A program made the translations under genes and the position numbers. Under the pieces are notes generated by a model. It was not told the DNA's origin. It made no database searches and saw nothing but the letters and a program-made list of their open reading frames with translations. This document shows, in pieces, positions 35,416 through 44,700 of a stretch of 58,352 nt of DNA; the stretch's first letter is position 1, and every line of letters begins with the position of its first letter. The DNA is from Rickettsiales bacterium. Its GTDB lineage: Bacteria; Bacteroidota; Bacteroidia; Cytophagales; Cyclobacteriaceae. The stretch covers positions 191,995-250,346 of the forward strand of contig PBTY01000012.1 in NCBI GenBank assembly GCA_002729235.1, written 5' to 3'.

Positions 35416-37557
35416 CTACCTCTCCAACCCAACTTCAAAGATTCTACCATCATAATCCTTCTCTATCGTCACAACAAATCCATCTTCCATAAGGGATTGA
35501 CCGGAGGCTTTAAGTAGTTCATTTTGTGATGGTGCCTCCCTTATTACATACACCTGATCTGGAATAAGATCGCTTAAAAACACCTTTCGCTCCTCTTCCC
35601 CAGCTCCCTGACGGAACACTCCAAAAATACCTCCCTCCATGGTTTTGAAGTTGATCCGCTGCCAACCATCCCAGTGACCTTCTCTCGGCTCACCAAAACC
35701 AGCAAGGTCTCTTCGATAAGACATATAATCATATTTGTCCTGCATATTCTGCATCCACTCAGACCAGTTTCGGATCTCTTTTCGCTGCTCAGAAGACAAT
35801 TTTCGAGGATCACCTAATACAATCGGAAAAGTGCCTACCAAAGACTTTAAACAGAATTGGAAATCAGGATCATCAAGTGGCTGATTCCCAATAACCATAG
35901 AGCTTGCAGGAATTGCCGGAGATCTCCACCACGCCATCTGACGCACGCGCAAAGGACCTGTTGGTGATGGCTCCTCAAAATTGGAAAGCCAGTTACCTTC
36001 TGCATGTTGCGCAATTGCATAATCCATCAGCTGCATTTTACCAGCCGTTTCAAATGTGCAATCAATGAACAATTCTGGAGCCTCCTCATGGAGGTCATCA
36101 AAGAAATCAAGTAAGCGTTGATACAAGACAATAAAGGATTCATTATGGTCGCGATATCTGAAGTGATCCTTAGCATAAGAGCCGGATATCTCGTCATTAT
36201 TAAGATAAGGACTTGTCACAATCGCCAGGTCAAGCTTAGCGTATTGCAAGCCATGTTCCTTGACCAGATTGAGTATTTTCCCTTTGATAAATTCATACCA
36301 ATCCGTCCCAAAGGAGGCCGAATAAAAGCCATCTTCAGGTTTTGCATCATAGTGGAGATTACCAGGATTGCCTTCCTTGTCCTTCACGAACCACTCAGGA
36401 TGCTTCTTGAATACCTGTGAATCATCGGTCGCTGACGCAATCGAGATCCATAGCCCAGGGGTCATTCCCAAAGATTTGATGTAATCAAAAGTTGGCTTTA
36501 GCCCACCAGGAAATTTATTTTCATCCACCAACCAGTCTCCATAATTTTCACCCCAACCTTTAATGGTTGATTGACGGTGATGATTGACCTGCCAGCCATC
36601 ATCGATGACAAACTCCACAATTCCACACTCAGCTGCAGCTTTGGCTACACTTCGCACCAGCGTATCACTCAACTGAGTTCGAAAAGGGTACCACGTATTG
36701 TAAACAAATACGGGTTTCTCAGCGAGTTTTGTGATTCTCGTTTCCATATGAAGCGTCACAAATCGATTCACTTCCTGATCTATGACTTGGAAGCCATCAT
36801 CCCGATCTTCATAGAGACACACAAAAGTCTTAGGACTTTCCCAGACCTGTCCGGGATTCAAATATTTTCGGAAACCAAATGATTGATCCGGATGTGTCAG
36901 TCCAATTTCCACATTGTTTTTGGTGGTGTGATAAGCAGTCCTTTTTAGCACCGCCACACCTTCGTTTCCTAGGGCCATTCCCATTCGTTGGCTGATATCA
37001 TGAACCACCACTACAGGGTCATCCCAATTTCTCACATACTGTCCAAGGTGCTTCATCCGCCCATAATTATGATGTACCACCGACTGAATAAATGAAAACC
37101 GGGTGTCCAGATCCTCAACATTGAGGCGTTCCAACTTCAATATTGGCTTACCAATATTCTGAAAAGTGATCCACTTACGGATCAGAGGTAGATCAGGATA
37201 AAGAAGAAAATTAAGCGAGACTTTGAGCCGAGTCGTTTTTGATTGGAGGTCTATTTGGACGCCTTTCCCATTACTTGAATCTTGAATTGGTGAAGTACCT
37301 AAAAAGACCCACTCAGAGAAACCAGAAAGCAATTCATCATTAATTGTAAATGAAAAATCCTTACTTGATAATGACACTCCGATAGTATCATTTGTTAATC
37401 CAAAGAAGGTAGTTTGAATGGAATCACCAGAAAAACTAAGCACCCTTCTAACCAGTCCATTATCAAGAATGACCTGATCACCGTTTTGCATATAATAGTC
37501 CTGAGCCTGAATCTGGTATGCGGTAAGGAAAAGCAGAAATGCAATCTTAAGACGCAT
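35416..37557 (-). CDS. GH36-like alpha-galactosidase (variant acid/base region)
   Basis: 713 residues from the ATG at 37557; signal peptide 1-18 (AYQIQAQ). The N-terminal sandwich (about 20-270), barrel (about 280-620: PVFVYNTWYPFRTQLSD, EFVIDDGWQ) and C-terminal sandwich of GH36 are present. The nucleophile is D443 in YAKLDL. The GH36 acid/base Asp, usually in a SDNTD-like motif, is replaced here by HAEGNW around 518-523 (E520 candidate), and the ligand-binding CxSG segment is CTFETAG. So it may use another carboxylate or another substrate. It would release alpha-galactose in the periplasm. Its start lies 6 bp inside the convergent... same-strand sulfatase end, so the two are coupled. Confidence 0.85.
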   Translation of the reverse strand: MRLKIAFLLFLTAYQIQAQDYYMQNGDQVILDNGLVRRVLSFSGDSIQTTFFGLTNDTIGVSLSSKDFSFTINDELLSGFSEWVFLGTSPIQDSSNGKGVQIDLQSKTTRLKVSLNFLLYPDLPLIRKWITFQNIGKPILKLERLNVEDLDTRFSFIQSVVHHNYGRMKHLGQYVRNWDDPVVVVHDISQRMGMALGNEGVAVLKRTAYHTTKNNVEIGLTHPDQSFGFRKYLNPGQVWESPKTFVCLYEDRDDGFQVIDQEVNRFVTLHMETRITKLAEKPVFVYNTWYPFRTQLSDTLVRSVAKAAAECGIVEFVIDDGWQVNHHRQSTIKGWGENYGDWLVDENKFPGGLKPTFDYIKSLGMTPGLWISIASATDDSQVFKKHPEWFVKDKEGNPGNLHYDAKPEDGFYSASFGTDWYEFIKGKILNLVKEHGLQYAKLDLAIVTSPYLNNDEISGSYAKDHFRYRDHNESFIVLYQRLLDFFDDLHEEAPELFIDCTFETAGKMQLMDYAIAQHAEGNWLSNFEEPSPTGPLRVRQMAWWRSPAIPASSMVIGNQPLDDPDFQFCLKSLVGTFPIVLGDPRKLSSEQRKEIRNWSEWMQNMQDKYDYMSYRRDLAGFGEPREGHWDGWQRINFKTMEGGIFGVFRQGAGEEERKVFLSDLIPDQVYVIREAPSQNELLKASGQSLMEDGFVVTIEKDYDGRIFEVGLER

Positions 37558-37562
37558 GATCA

Positions 37563-38990
37563 CTAATTCTTCGAAGTGAATGGAAATAGATCAGAGTGAG
37601 TTCTGGAGGCACTCATCAGCGAATCAAGCTCTTTCACTTTTTCAGGAAATTGACCTGCCACATCGTTGGTCTCACCTAGATCCATGCTCAGATCATAAAG
37701 CTCGATTGGGCCTCCAGGATTTGCGATTGCATCTGGTCGGACAGCTTTCCATTTACCCTGAAGAATGGCTTGAGAACCACTTCCTTCATGAAATTCAAAA
37801 TAGAGGTCAGTATGTACTTTTTGATTGGATAGCCCCAGCAAAGTAGGCACAAAGCTGATTCCATCTGTATTTTCAGGGGTAGATTCTCCAGCCAACTCAG
37901 CCAGCGTAGGCATCATATCCCAAAATGCACCCTGAAAATCAGAGGTCGTACCAGCCTTAACCTTCCCTTTCCATCTGGCAATCATTGGCTCCCGAATACC
38001 ACCTTCATAGAGATCTCTTTTACCTCCTCTTAGATCACCATTACTATCGAAGAAGTCAGTGGTTGGATGATTGTTGTACGGTCCATTATCCGAAGTGAAC
38101 ATGATTAGTGTATTTTCATCAAGCCCAAGTGCATCAATTTGATCTATCAGCACCCCAATGCAGCTATCCATTCGAGTGATCATGGCCGCATAATCCTTGT
38201 GCGTTTTTGGCCAATCCTCCTTTGCATATATCCCCTGGCTAGGAACTTCAAATCGCATGCTATCAGGTTGCTCCCCATTGTCATGAGGAGCAGTTATTGG
38301 CAAATACAAGAAGAATGGGTTTGCTTGATTTTCTGTGATGAAGGCTGCAGCTTCTTCAAACATCAAATCATTGGAGTAATCAACTTTCTTGGTGGAATAG
38401 CTCCCCAGTCCATCATGCCAAGCTGCGGTATCCAGGTACTTTACTTCATTTCTTAGATAGATCTTATCATTGTTTCTCCACAAATATTCGGGGTAATAAT
38501 TATGTGCCAACACCTGATCGGTGTAGCCGAAAAAGAAGTCCCAACCGTGTTTCAGTGGATTCCCAGGAGTGCTTGGCTCACCTAAACCCCACTTACCGAT
38601 CATCGCGGTAGTATAGCCCGCCTCTTTCATTACCGTTGCAATGGTGGTTGTGCCAGCCGAAAGTGGCTGTTGACCATTTCTTAGTCCATACTGTTTGTTT
38701 CCCCTGATCTCAGTATGTCCGGTATGCAGACCGGTAATCAATGAAGATCTGGAAGGTGCACATACCGAAGTACCTGCATAGAATTGGGTAAATTTCATTC
38801 CTTCAGAAGCCATTTCATCCAATCGTGGTGTTTGGATCTTGGTTTGTCCATAGGCACCAATATCTGCATAGCCTAAATCATCAGCCATGATGAAAATGAC
38901 ATTGGGTTTCGTTTTAGCAGGCTCTTTCTGTTCTGGCGAGCAACTGAATAACAGAAAGGAGATAATAGAAATAGTTAGGTACTTATTCAT
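37563..38990 (-). CDS. S1-family sulfatase lipoprotein (GalNAc-6-sulfatase-like)
   Basis: 475 residues; lipoprotein signal with LLFSC (C17). Metal site DDL (37-39), formylglycine motif C77-APSRSSLITGLHTGH, then MIGKWGLG, ITAPHDNGE and TSDNGPYNNHP. The GLHTGHTEIRGN pattern and the GGKRDLYEGGIREPMIARWKG block resemble galactosamine/arylsulfatase A-type enzymes of the S1 family. Removes sulfate from sugar units in the periplasm. It is followed directly by the GH36-like gene; 72 bp separate it from the SGNH gene upstream, so it may have its own promoter or belong to the 42468 operon. Confidence 0.93.
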   Translation of the reverse strand: MNKYLTISIISFLLFSCSPEQKEPAKTKPNVIFIMADDLGYADIGAYGQTKIQTPRLDEMASEGMKFTQFYAGTSVCAPSRSSLITGLHTGHTEIRGNKQYGLRNGQQPLSAGTTTIATVMKEAGYTTAMIGKWGLGEPSTPGNPLKHGWDFFFGYTDQVLAHNYYPEYLWRNNDKIYLRNEVKYLDTAAWHDGLGSYSTKKVDYSNDLMFEEAAAFITENQANPFFLYLPITAPHDNGEQPDSMRFEVPSQGIYAKEDWPKTHKDYAAMITRMDSCIGVLIDQIDALGLDENTLIMFTSDNGPYNNHPTTDFFDSNGDLRGGKRDLYEGGIREPMIARWKGKVKAGTTSDFQGAFWDMMPTLAELAGESTPENTDGISFVPTLLGLSNQKVHTDLYFEFHEGSGSQAILQGKWKAVRPDAIANPGGPIELYDLSMDLGETNDVAGQFPEKVKELDSLMSASRTHSDLFPFTSKN

Positions 38991-39062
38991 GATTTGTTTA
39001 GGCTAAATCTTATTTATGTAAGTTGATTGGAACTCGACCCTTCATGCGCCAATGAGTATATT

Positions 39063-39815
39063 CTACCACTCCTTCTCCTGATCATTTACCACCTGATCGG
39101 CTACTTGCCTGAAAAACTCAGTATCCAGTTGATCAAAAAAGATGAGGTTGATATATTCTCCATTGCTGTCTTTGTAATCCAAGGACCAATGAATAGATGC
39201 AGGAATTTCACCAGTAATCTTCCGAACCATCGTACAGGCCGTAAGGAAACTACCATAAATCGATGGATGACTCCCATCTGGGGCATAAAGCTTAATTGTT
39301 GGTCTGAGATCACTGGCATATGCCCATGCATCCCCTACAGGTATAACATTAGCTCCACTTCTGGTAGCAGCCTCTAGATAAACAGCATTGATCTGAGATT
39401 GCATTTGAGGAAGTTTCTCTCTCGCCCATGTATTATATAAGTAGGTTTCTGCCCCATTTTCTCTAGCCAGTTCAGCAAACAATCGCATGTACTTAATCAA
39501 GCTATCTGGATACTCGATAGCCCCCATGCTATGATCCTGCAATACGACTACATCAAAATCTCCTGAAGCAACAAGTGACCTGGATTGAAGTCCTCTTTGC
39601 TCAAGCCAATGCTCCCAAATATGGGCTCCACCTTTAACACTCTTGCGAGTTTCTAATTTGGTAGATCCATAGTCAGAAATCAGAGATACTACATGTGATA
39701 AATTATTGTAGTTGGTATAGCTATTACCCACAAAAAGGACTTTGAGCGTATCCTTTTGAGCTGTCAAGTTTAGACTCGCACAGCTCACAACGAGTAAAAT
39801 CAGAATTCTTTTCAT
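39063..39815 (-). CDS. SGNH/GDSL-type esterase (DUF4886-like)
   Basis: 250 residues with signal peptide 1-19 (SLNLTAQ). SGNH blocks are visible: FVGNSYT (S32 nucleophile candidate), KGGAHIWEHW, VVLQDHS and DGSHPS with D180 and H183. Such enzymes remove acetyl or other ester groups from carbohydrates. Its start overlaps the GH172-like stop by 4 bp (39812-39815). Confidence 0.85.
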   Translation of the reverse strand: MKRILILLVVSCASLNLTAQKDTLKVLFVGNSYTNYNNLSHVVSLISDYGSTKLETRKSVKGGAHIWEHWLEQRGLQSRSLVASGDFDVVVLQDHSMGAIEYPDSLIKYMRLFAELARENGAETYLYNTWAREKLPQMQSQINAVYLEAATRSGANVIPVGDAWAYASDLRPTIKLYAPDGSHPSIYGSFLTACTMVRKITGEIPASIHWSLDYKDSNGEYINLIFFDQLDTEFFRQVADQVVNDQEKEW

Positions 39816-41041
39816 TTGGTTGAGGTTTTAAGGTTGTGTAATCGCATAGCTAATGACTGCAGGTCTGGTAAATCATTGGTTGGTTTTGATAAATAGAAAT
39901 ATGCTGTGGCACTGTAATCGTCCGATCTATAGAAATTTGTCCAGGATCTAGGGTAATCCTGATCATCCAAATCCAGGACCTCTCCAGGTTCATAGACATG
40001 ATTTAAATGTTCGGTCAAAATAGTTACCGGAATTAGCGGTACACCTTTATTCTGAATTCGGTTCAGTTTCCAATGAGGAGCACCACCCATCTGCTGATGA
40101 GTGACCTTTATTCCCTCACTGAAGTATATAGGATCTACTACATGAAATCGATAATAAGCCCATTGGTACATGGAGTCATTAGCTATAGTACATCCGGTGT
40201 ATCGATTGATAAACTTCCCCTGTCCCCAGGCAGTACCGATGTAATCTTCAGTGCCTGTACCTACAAGTGTCGGCCATTCTTCATCCCCATCTTCATACAT
40301 TTTGATCTCCCCTTCGCCCCACCAGGTGTCTTCATACAACGGATTGGCATTTACACCTACGTTGACACCAAGAAATCTTCCAGTACCACTGACTTGTGGC
40401 AACAATTCAAAATCTTCCGTCAAAGTTGTAGCCGTATCCCTACTCCAATAACAATGAAAATACAGCATGTCATCACTCCAATTTGGAAGAAGCTGGTAAT
40501 CAATATCAAAAAAGATGCTGTTATCATTCAATGAAAGTGAATCCGACTCATTGGTCAATACTATCTTTGCAGCAGACTTGAAAGGCATCGGAATAAAGCT
40601 ATTGAAAGATCTCCCTTCAGGATTGGCGAAATACTCATTTTGAAACACGATAGTCCTACCCAATCCAACACTAAAGAAGTCTCCAAAAGGAACTGAAACA
40701 GCAGGTTTACTTGAATGATCCCAATACATATCCAATCGAAGTGATCTCAACATTTCAGGTGACCGATCTCTTACTGTAAACCACATCCTTCTAATAACAC
40801 CAGTTGCTTCAATATTGAGTAAATCAATAGACTCACCGGGTTCTAATCCAACACTTGGTCTTCCTTTAGCTCCATTATTGAGTTGACCTCCCTCTCCTTT
40901 TAATCCATTAATATTTTCGGGACTACTCCACCGAGTATCAGCATCCTGATAGGAATATACTGGAGGATTTAAATCAACTGTTTTGGATGGCTGACATGAA
41001 AAGCCAATAATTAAGACACTTAAAATCAATAGAATTCTCAT
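39812..41041 (-). CDS. GH172 (DUF2961) glycoside hydrolase lipoprotein
   Basis: 409 residues; lipoprotein signal with IGFSC (C16). DUF2961 signatures are RWSSPENINGLKGEGGQLNN, GVIRRMWFTVRD, VPFGDFFSVGLG, and GTGTEDYIGTAWGQG, the latter containing the catalytic Glu candidate. Family members act on furanosides (fructofuranosides and D- or L-arabinofuranosides) and assemble as trimers. It overlaps the sulfatase before it and the SGNH gene after it by 4 bp each. This suggests a furanose or another ketose side chain in the target; inference. Confidence 0.9.
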   Translation of the reverse strand: MRILLILSVLIIGFSCQPSKTVDLNPPVYSYQDADTRWSSPENINGLKGEGGQLNNGAKGRPSVGLEPGESIDLLNIEATGVIRRMWFTVRDRSPEMLRSLRLDMYWDHSSKPAVSVPFGDFFSVGLGRTIVFQNEYFANPEGRSFNSFIPMPFKSAAKIVLTNESDSLSLNDNSIFFDIDYQLLPNWSDDMLYFHCYWSRDTATTLTEDFELLPQVSGTGRFLGVNVGVNANPLYEDTWWGEGEIKMYEDGDEEWPTLVGTGTEDYIGTAWGQGKFINRYTGCTIANDSMYQWAYYRFHVVDPIYFSEGIKVTHQQMGGAPHWKLNRIQNKGVPLIPVTILTEHLNHVYEPGEVLDLDDQDYPRSWTNFYRSDDYSATAYFYLSKPTNDLPDLQSLAMRLHNLKTSTK

Positions 41042-42468
41042 CTCTGACTTTTTAAGAGTTCCTTCAGCTCACTAACCGTTTCTGAATAAGCACTGTCCAT
41101 GGCAAGATTGGTTAACTCCTTTGGATCTGACACGTGATCATATAGCTCCTTACCATATTCACCTTGCTTCCATTCAGTGTACCTCCATCGATCAGTACGT
41201 ACACTTCTACCCAGCAATTGCATTCCCCAATTTGGTTTGGAACGATCCGGTGTTCCATCTGGACGAGCAACTACCATATGAGCAGCCCTACGCCATGACA
41301 GTTCTGGATTTGTTAGCAAAGGCACGAAACTTCGACCGTTCAGATTTTTAGGAGCATCTAGACCGGCCAACTCTGCAAGTGAAGGGTATAGATCAACCAT
41401 CTCCGTTAATTTGCTAATGTCTCCCCCTCCATCATGACCAGGAGCCGAGACAATCAAAGGAACCAAATTGGCCTCTTCAAATAAATTAAACTTATGCCAC
41501 AGTCCATGCTCCCCCAAATTGTATCCATGATCACTAGTAAATACCACGATTGTATTATCCTTTAATCCCAAACTATCCAAAGCATTAAGAATTCGCCCAA
41601 CTTGAGCATCCATAAAGGAAATAGAAGCATAATAAGCCTGTACTGCCAGCTTCAAATCAGATTCAGGTAGTCCATAGTTTGGGTTAACCACAGTAGAAAC
41701 CGCCAATTCTGGGATATCCTCTCGATCATTGCCTAGTTTGGGAATTACGATTTCAGCGGTATCATACAAATCAAAATATTTCTTTGGTGCTATATAGGGA
41801 CAATGAGGGCGGAAAAATCCAGAAGCAATGAAAAATGGTTCTTCTTGATGCATAGACAATAGATCAATTATCTCTGTGGCAACCATACCATCAGTTTGCT
41901 CCTTATCTTCACCGTCAGCTTGTAAAAATGAAAGACTTGCACCAAGGTGCTTGTTGGGAGTGAGGTTAATCACCTGATCTTCATCCCATTTATCTCGTCC
42001 TTTTGGATTTCTTCGCTCGTTCCAGGAAAGGGTGTCGTCTAACCCATCCGTACCAATATCTCCAGGAACTCCATAATGAAACAGCTTCCCGACTCTAGCA
42101 GTAAAATATCCATTATTCATGAATAATTGAGGCAACGTTACCACATCAGGACGATAGTCTCTGAAATTGGTTTCATTGATGAATACATTAGTTGAGTCGG
42201 GATATAGTCCAGTCAGAATAGAAACCCTACTTGGACCACACAATGGAAGCTGGCAATATGCTCGGGTGAACTTCACCCCTTCTTGAGCAAGCTGATCAAT
42301 ATTTGGGGTTTGGACTAAAGGATGCCCATAAGCACCAATATTGTTATTGAGATCATCCGAAATGATCAAAAGCACATTCATTTTGGGAGGATCCTCACTG
42401 CATGATAACAGAGCTATTGCTCCAACAAATGATAAGCAATAAAGCCACCATCTTGAACGGTTCATCAT
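41038..42468 (-). CDS. S1-family sulfatase lipoprotein (iduronate-2-sulfatase-like)
   Basis: 476 residues; lipoprotein signal with LLSC (C23). Metal site SDDLNNN (37-43), formylglycine motif C77-GPSRVSILTG, GFFRPHCPY, TSDHGYNLGEHGLWHKF and a DHVSDPKELTNLA end, all seen in iduronate-2-sulfatase-like members. Removes sulfate from sugar chains in the periplasm. First gene of the minus-strand sulfatase/GH172/SGNH operon and divergent from another sulfatase, with operator G between them. Confidence 0.93.
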   Translation of the reverse strand: MMNRSRWWLYCLSFVGAIALLSCSEDPPKMNVLLIISDDLNNNIGAYGHPLVQTPNIDQLAQEGVKFTRAYCQLPLCGPSRVSILTGLYPDSTNVFINETNFRDYRPDVVTLPQLFMNNGYFTARVGKLFHYGVPGDIGTDGLDDTLSWNERRNPKGRDKWDEDQVINLTPNKHLGASLSFLQADGEDKEQTDGMVATEIIDLLSMHQEEPFFIASGFFRPHCPYIAPKKYFDLYDTAEIVIPKLGNDREDIPELAVSTVVNPNYGLPESDLKLAVQAYYASISFMDAQVGRILNALDSLGLKDNTIVVFTSDHGYNLGEHGLWHKFNLFEEANLVPLIVSAPGHDGGGDISKLTEMVDLYPSLAELAGLDAPKNLNGRSFVPLLTNPELSWRRAAHMVVARPDGTPDRSKPNWGMQLLGRSVRTDRWRYTEWKQGEYGKELYDHVSDPKELTNLAMDSAYSETVSELKELLKSQR

Positions 42469-42548
42469 CTGGTTAATAGGGTGTTTGATGTTGATTAAAT
42501 TTCAACCCACAAGTTAGCTACTACCACATCGCAATGCCCAATTTCGGA

Positions 42549-42566
42549 ATGGTTACCGGGAACGTT
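42549..42566 (+). promoter_or_regulatory. LacI-type operator, site G (between two divergent sulfatases)
   Basis: ATGGTTACCGGGAACGTT followed by ATTTTG. The right half is complete and the left half good (GGTTACC). It lies about 81 bp from the minus-strand sulfatase start and 83 bp from the plus-strand one, so it can serve both. Confidence 0.65.
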
Positions 42567-42648
42567 ATTTTGAGTATCTGACGCAGTTCATCAATATTTA
42601 GCTCCTTGCAGCATGTATATTTACCATAATAGTATCCCAAAATTGATC

Positions 42649-44409
42649 ATGAGAAATATCCCATCAATCATCCTCTTTTTATACTTCACAAGTGTTTTAT
42701 TCAGTTGTCAACCATCTAAAGAAGCAAGCCAACCTGTTTATCAACTAAATGACACTGTTACTTCCTTCAATCCATCACTTCCTGATCAACCTAACATCGT
42801 TTGGTTAGTGGCTGAGGACTTGAGCGCTTATCTTCCCTCCTTTGGGGACTCCACCATCACCACCCCTAATCTTAGTCGTCTGGCAGCACAATCAGTTAGA
42901 TACCCTAATGTATTCTCTCCATCGGGGGTATGTGCTCCTAGCCGATTTGCCTTGGCTACAGGGATGTATCCATCCTCTCTTGGTGGTCATAACATGCGTA
43001 CCCAATATGTAAAAGCACACATGGATTCATTAGGATTGAAGCTCTATGAAGTGGTAACACCTCCTGAGGTAAAAATGATGAGTGAGCTCATGCGCACTAA
43101 TGGATATTACTGTACCAACAATGATAAAACTGATTACCAGTTCGCACCAGTCATCACTGCATGGGATGAAAATGGTAATCTCGCTCACTGGAGAAATCGA
43201 CCAGACAACCAACCATTCTTTTCCGTATTCAATTTGGATGTGACGCATGAAAGCCAGGTATTTCACCCTACATCAGTGAAGAACCTTCGGTACAATGAGA
43301 ATTTCCCTGACTCCTCCTACACCTACACGTATTCCGATTGGATTCCGGATAGCTTGTGGACATTAGAAGTATCAGCGGATTTGAAAGTTCCAGTTCCTCC
43401 TTACCTACCTAACACGGAATTGGTAAGAAATGATATCCGCAGGGTCTATTCTAATATCAAAATTATGGATCGTCAGGTTGGTTTGATCCTCGATCAATTA
43501 GAAGAAGATGGATTACTTGACAACACGATCATCGTTTTCTACACTGATCATGGAGGTCCATTACCACGTCAGAAACGTCTGATGTATGACTCTGGCATCA
43601 AAGTCCCTATGATGATATGTTATCCAGGTCAAAAAGGTGCCGGAATAGTGGATGATCAACTCATTAGTTTTATTGATTTTGCACCAACAGCCTTTTCCAT
43701 GGCTGGATTTAAAGCTCCAGAATACATTCAAGGTCAGGCATTCGTTGGCCCATACAAAGCGGATCAGAATAGAAAATACATTCACGCTGCAGCTGATCGA
43801 TTGGACACAGAGATTGACATGATCAGAGCTGTGAGAGATAATAGATTCAAATACCTCAAAAATTTCCATCCTGATCAAGGTTATTATCTGGAAGTGACAT
43901 TCCGTGAGCAGATGAATAGCATGCAGGAACTACTTAGAATGAGAGATGAAGGAACTCTGAATGAGATACAAATGCAGTGGTTTCGCGAAACCAAACCTGA
44001 GGAAGAACTATTCGATACCTGGAATGACCCACATGAAATCAACAATATAGCCAATGATCCGAAATACGCATCCAAGTTGAGCGAGCTTCGAGAAGAATGC
44101 CAAAGATGGATGGCGGATATCCACGATATGGGCAAGATTCCAGAAAAAGACATTTTAAGTAGCTTTTGGCCAGATTGGCAACAACCTGTTACTTCCACTC
44201 CTTCTATAGAAGAAGACAACAATCAAATTGTAGTCTCCTGTGAAACCGAGGGGTCTTCCATTGGTTATCAATGGATATCTCCAGATCAACAGCCACTGAA
44301 CAAGTGGAAAGTATATACCGAGCCAATACCTGTTCAGGAAGACAAGCAATTAATTGTATTGGCAGACCGTATTGGGTTCATGAAAAGCGATACAGTAAGT
44401 TGGCATTAG
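42649..44409 (+). CDS. S1-family sulfatase lipoprotein with C-terminal Ig-like extension
   Basis: 586 residues from the ATG at 42649, chosen since it yields a lipoprotein signal (SVLFSC, C20); a start at 42613 would put 12 residues before it. Metal site AEDLSAY (55-61), formylglycine motif C95-APSRFALATGMYP, FYTDHGGPLPRQKR and DPHEINNIAND. The last 60-70 residues (from about 515: SSIGYQWISPDQQPLNKWKVY) form an Ig/chitobiase-like domain absent from the other three sulfatases, possibly for binding. Alone on the plus strand. Confidence 0.92.
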   Translation: MRNIPSIILFLYFTSVLFSCQPSKEASQPVYQLNDTVTSFNPSLPDQPNIVWLVAEDLSAYLPSFGDSTITTPNLSRLAAQSVRYPNVFSPSGVCAPSRFALATGMYPSSLGGHNMRTQYVKAHMDSLGLKLYEVVTPPEVKMMSELMRTNGYYCTNNDKTDYQFAPVITAWDENGNLAHWRNRPDNQPFFSVFNLDVTHESQVFHPTSVKNLRYNENFPDSSYTYTYSDWIPDSLWTLEVSADLKVPVPPYLPNTELVRNDIRRVYSNIKIMDRQVGLILDQLEEDGLLDNTIIVFYTDHGGPLPRQKRLMYDSGIKVPMMICYPGQKGAGIVDDQLISFIDFAPTAFSMAGFKAPEYIQGQAFVGPYKADQNRKYIHAAADRLDTEIDMIRAVRDNRFKYLKNFHPDQGYYLEVTFREQMNSMQELLRMRDEGTLNEIQMQWFRETKPEEELFDTWNDPHEINNIANDPKYASKLSELREECQRWMADIHDMGKIPEKDILSSFWPDWQQPVTSTPSIEEDNNQIVVSCETEGSSIGYQWISPDQQPLNKWKVYTEPIPVQEDKQLIVLADRIGFMKSDTVSWH

Positions 44410-44661
44410 CCGACTTATCAGGACTTACTGCAAAATATAGTTGCTTCCATATTTAAACTCAAATCACCACTTGTAAATCATTCAGGTAGAAAGTAGAGTT
44501 AATTCACGGTTCATTAAGAATTGTTGTTAATTGAATTGATTACCCCAACGTCAATTTTCCCTACTCATAAGATATTCTTTCCTAAAACCGAACCATAGTG
44601 ATCAAGGTATTCTATTTTTATCCTCAGATGAATTATATTATCTCTTGATATTCCTAGGTTT

Positions 44662-44671
44662 GCCCCGGGGC
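44662..44671. promoter_or_regulatory. GC-rich palindrome before hybrid histidine kinase
   Basis: GCCCCGGGGC, a perfect 10-bp palindrome, sits 29 bp before the kinase start in otherwise very AT-rich DNA, next to TTTG (44659-44662). The 291-bp gap 44410-44700 holds no gene. It could be an operator or only chance; no partner is identified. Confidence 0.25.
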
Positions 44672-44700
44672 TAGTTTATATTGAGGGCAAGTGGTGAAAT

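Noticed and set aside
42130-42150. AACGTTACC match to the operator left half
   Set aside because: It is within the sulfatase coding sequence, without the right half.
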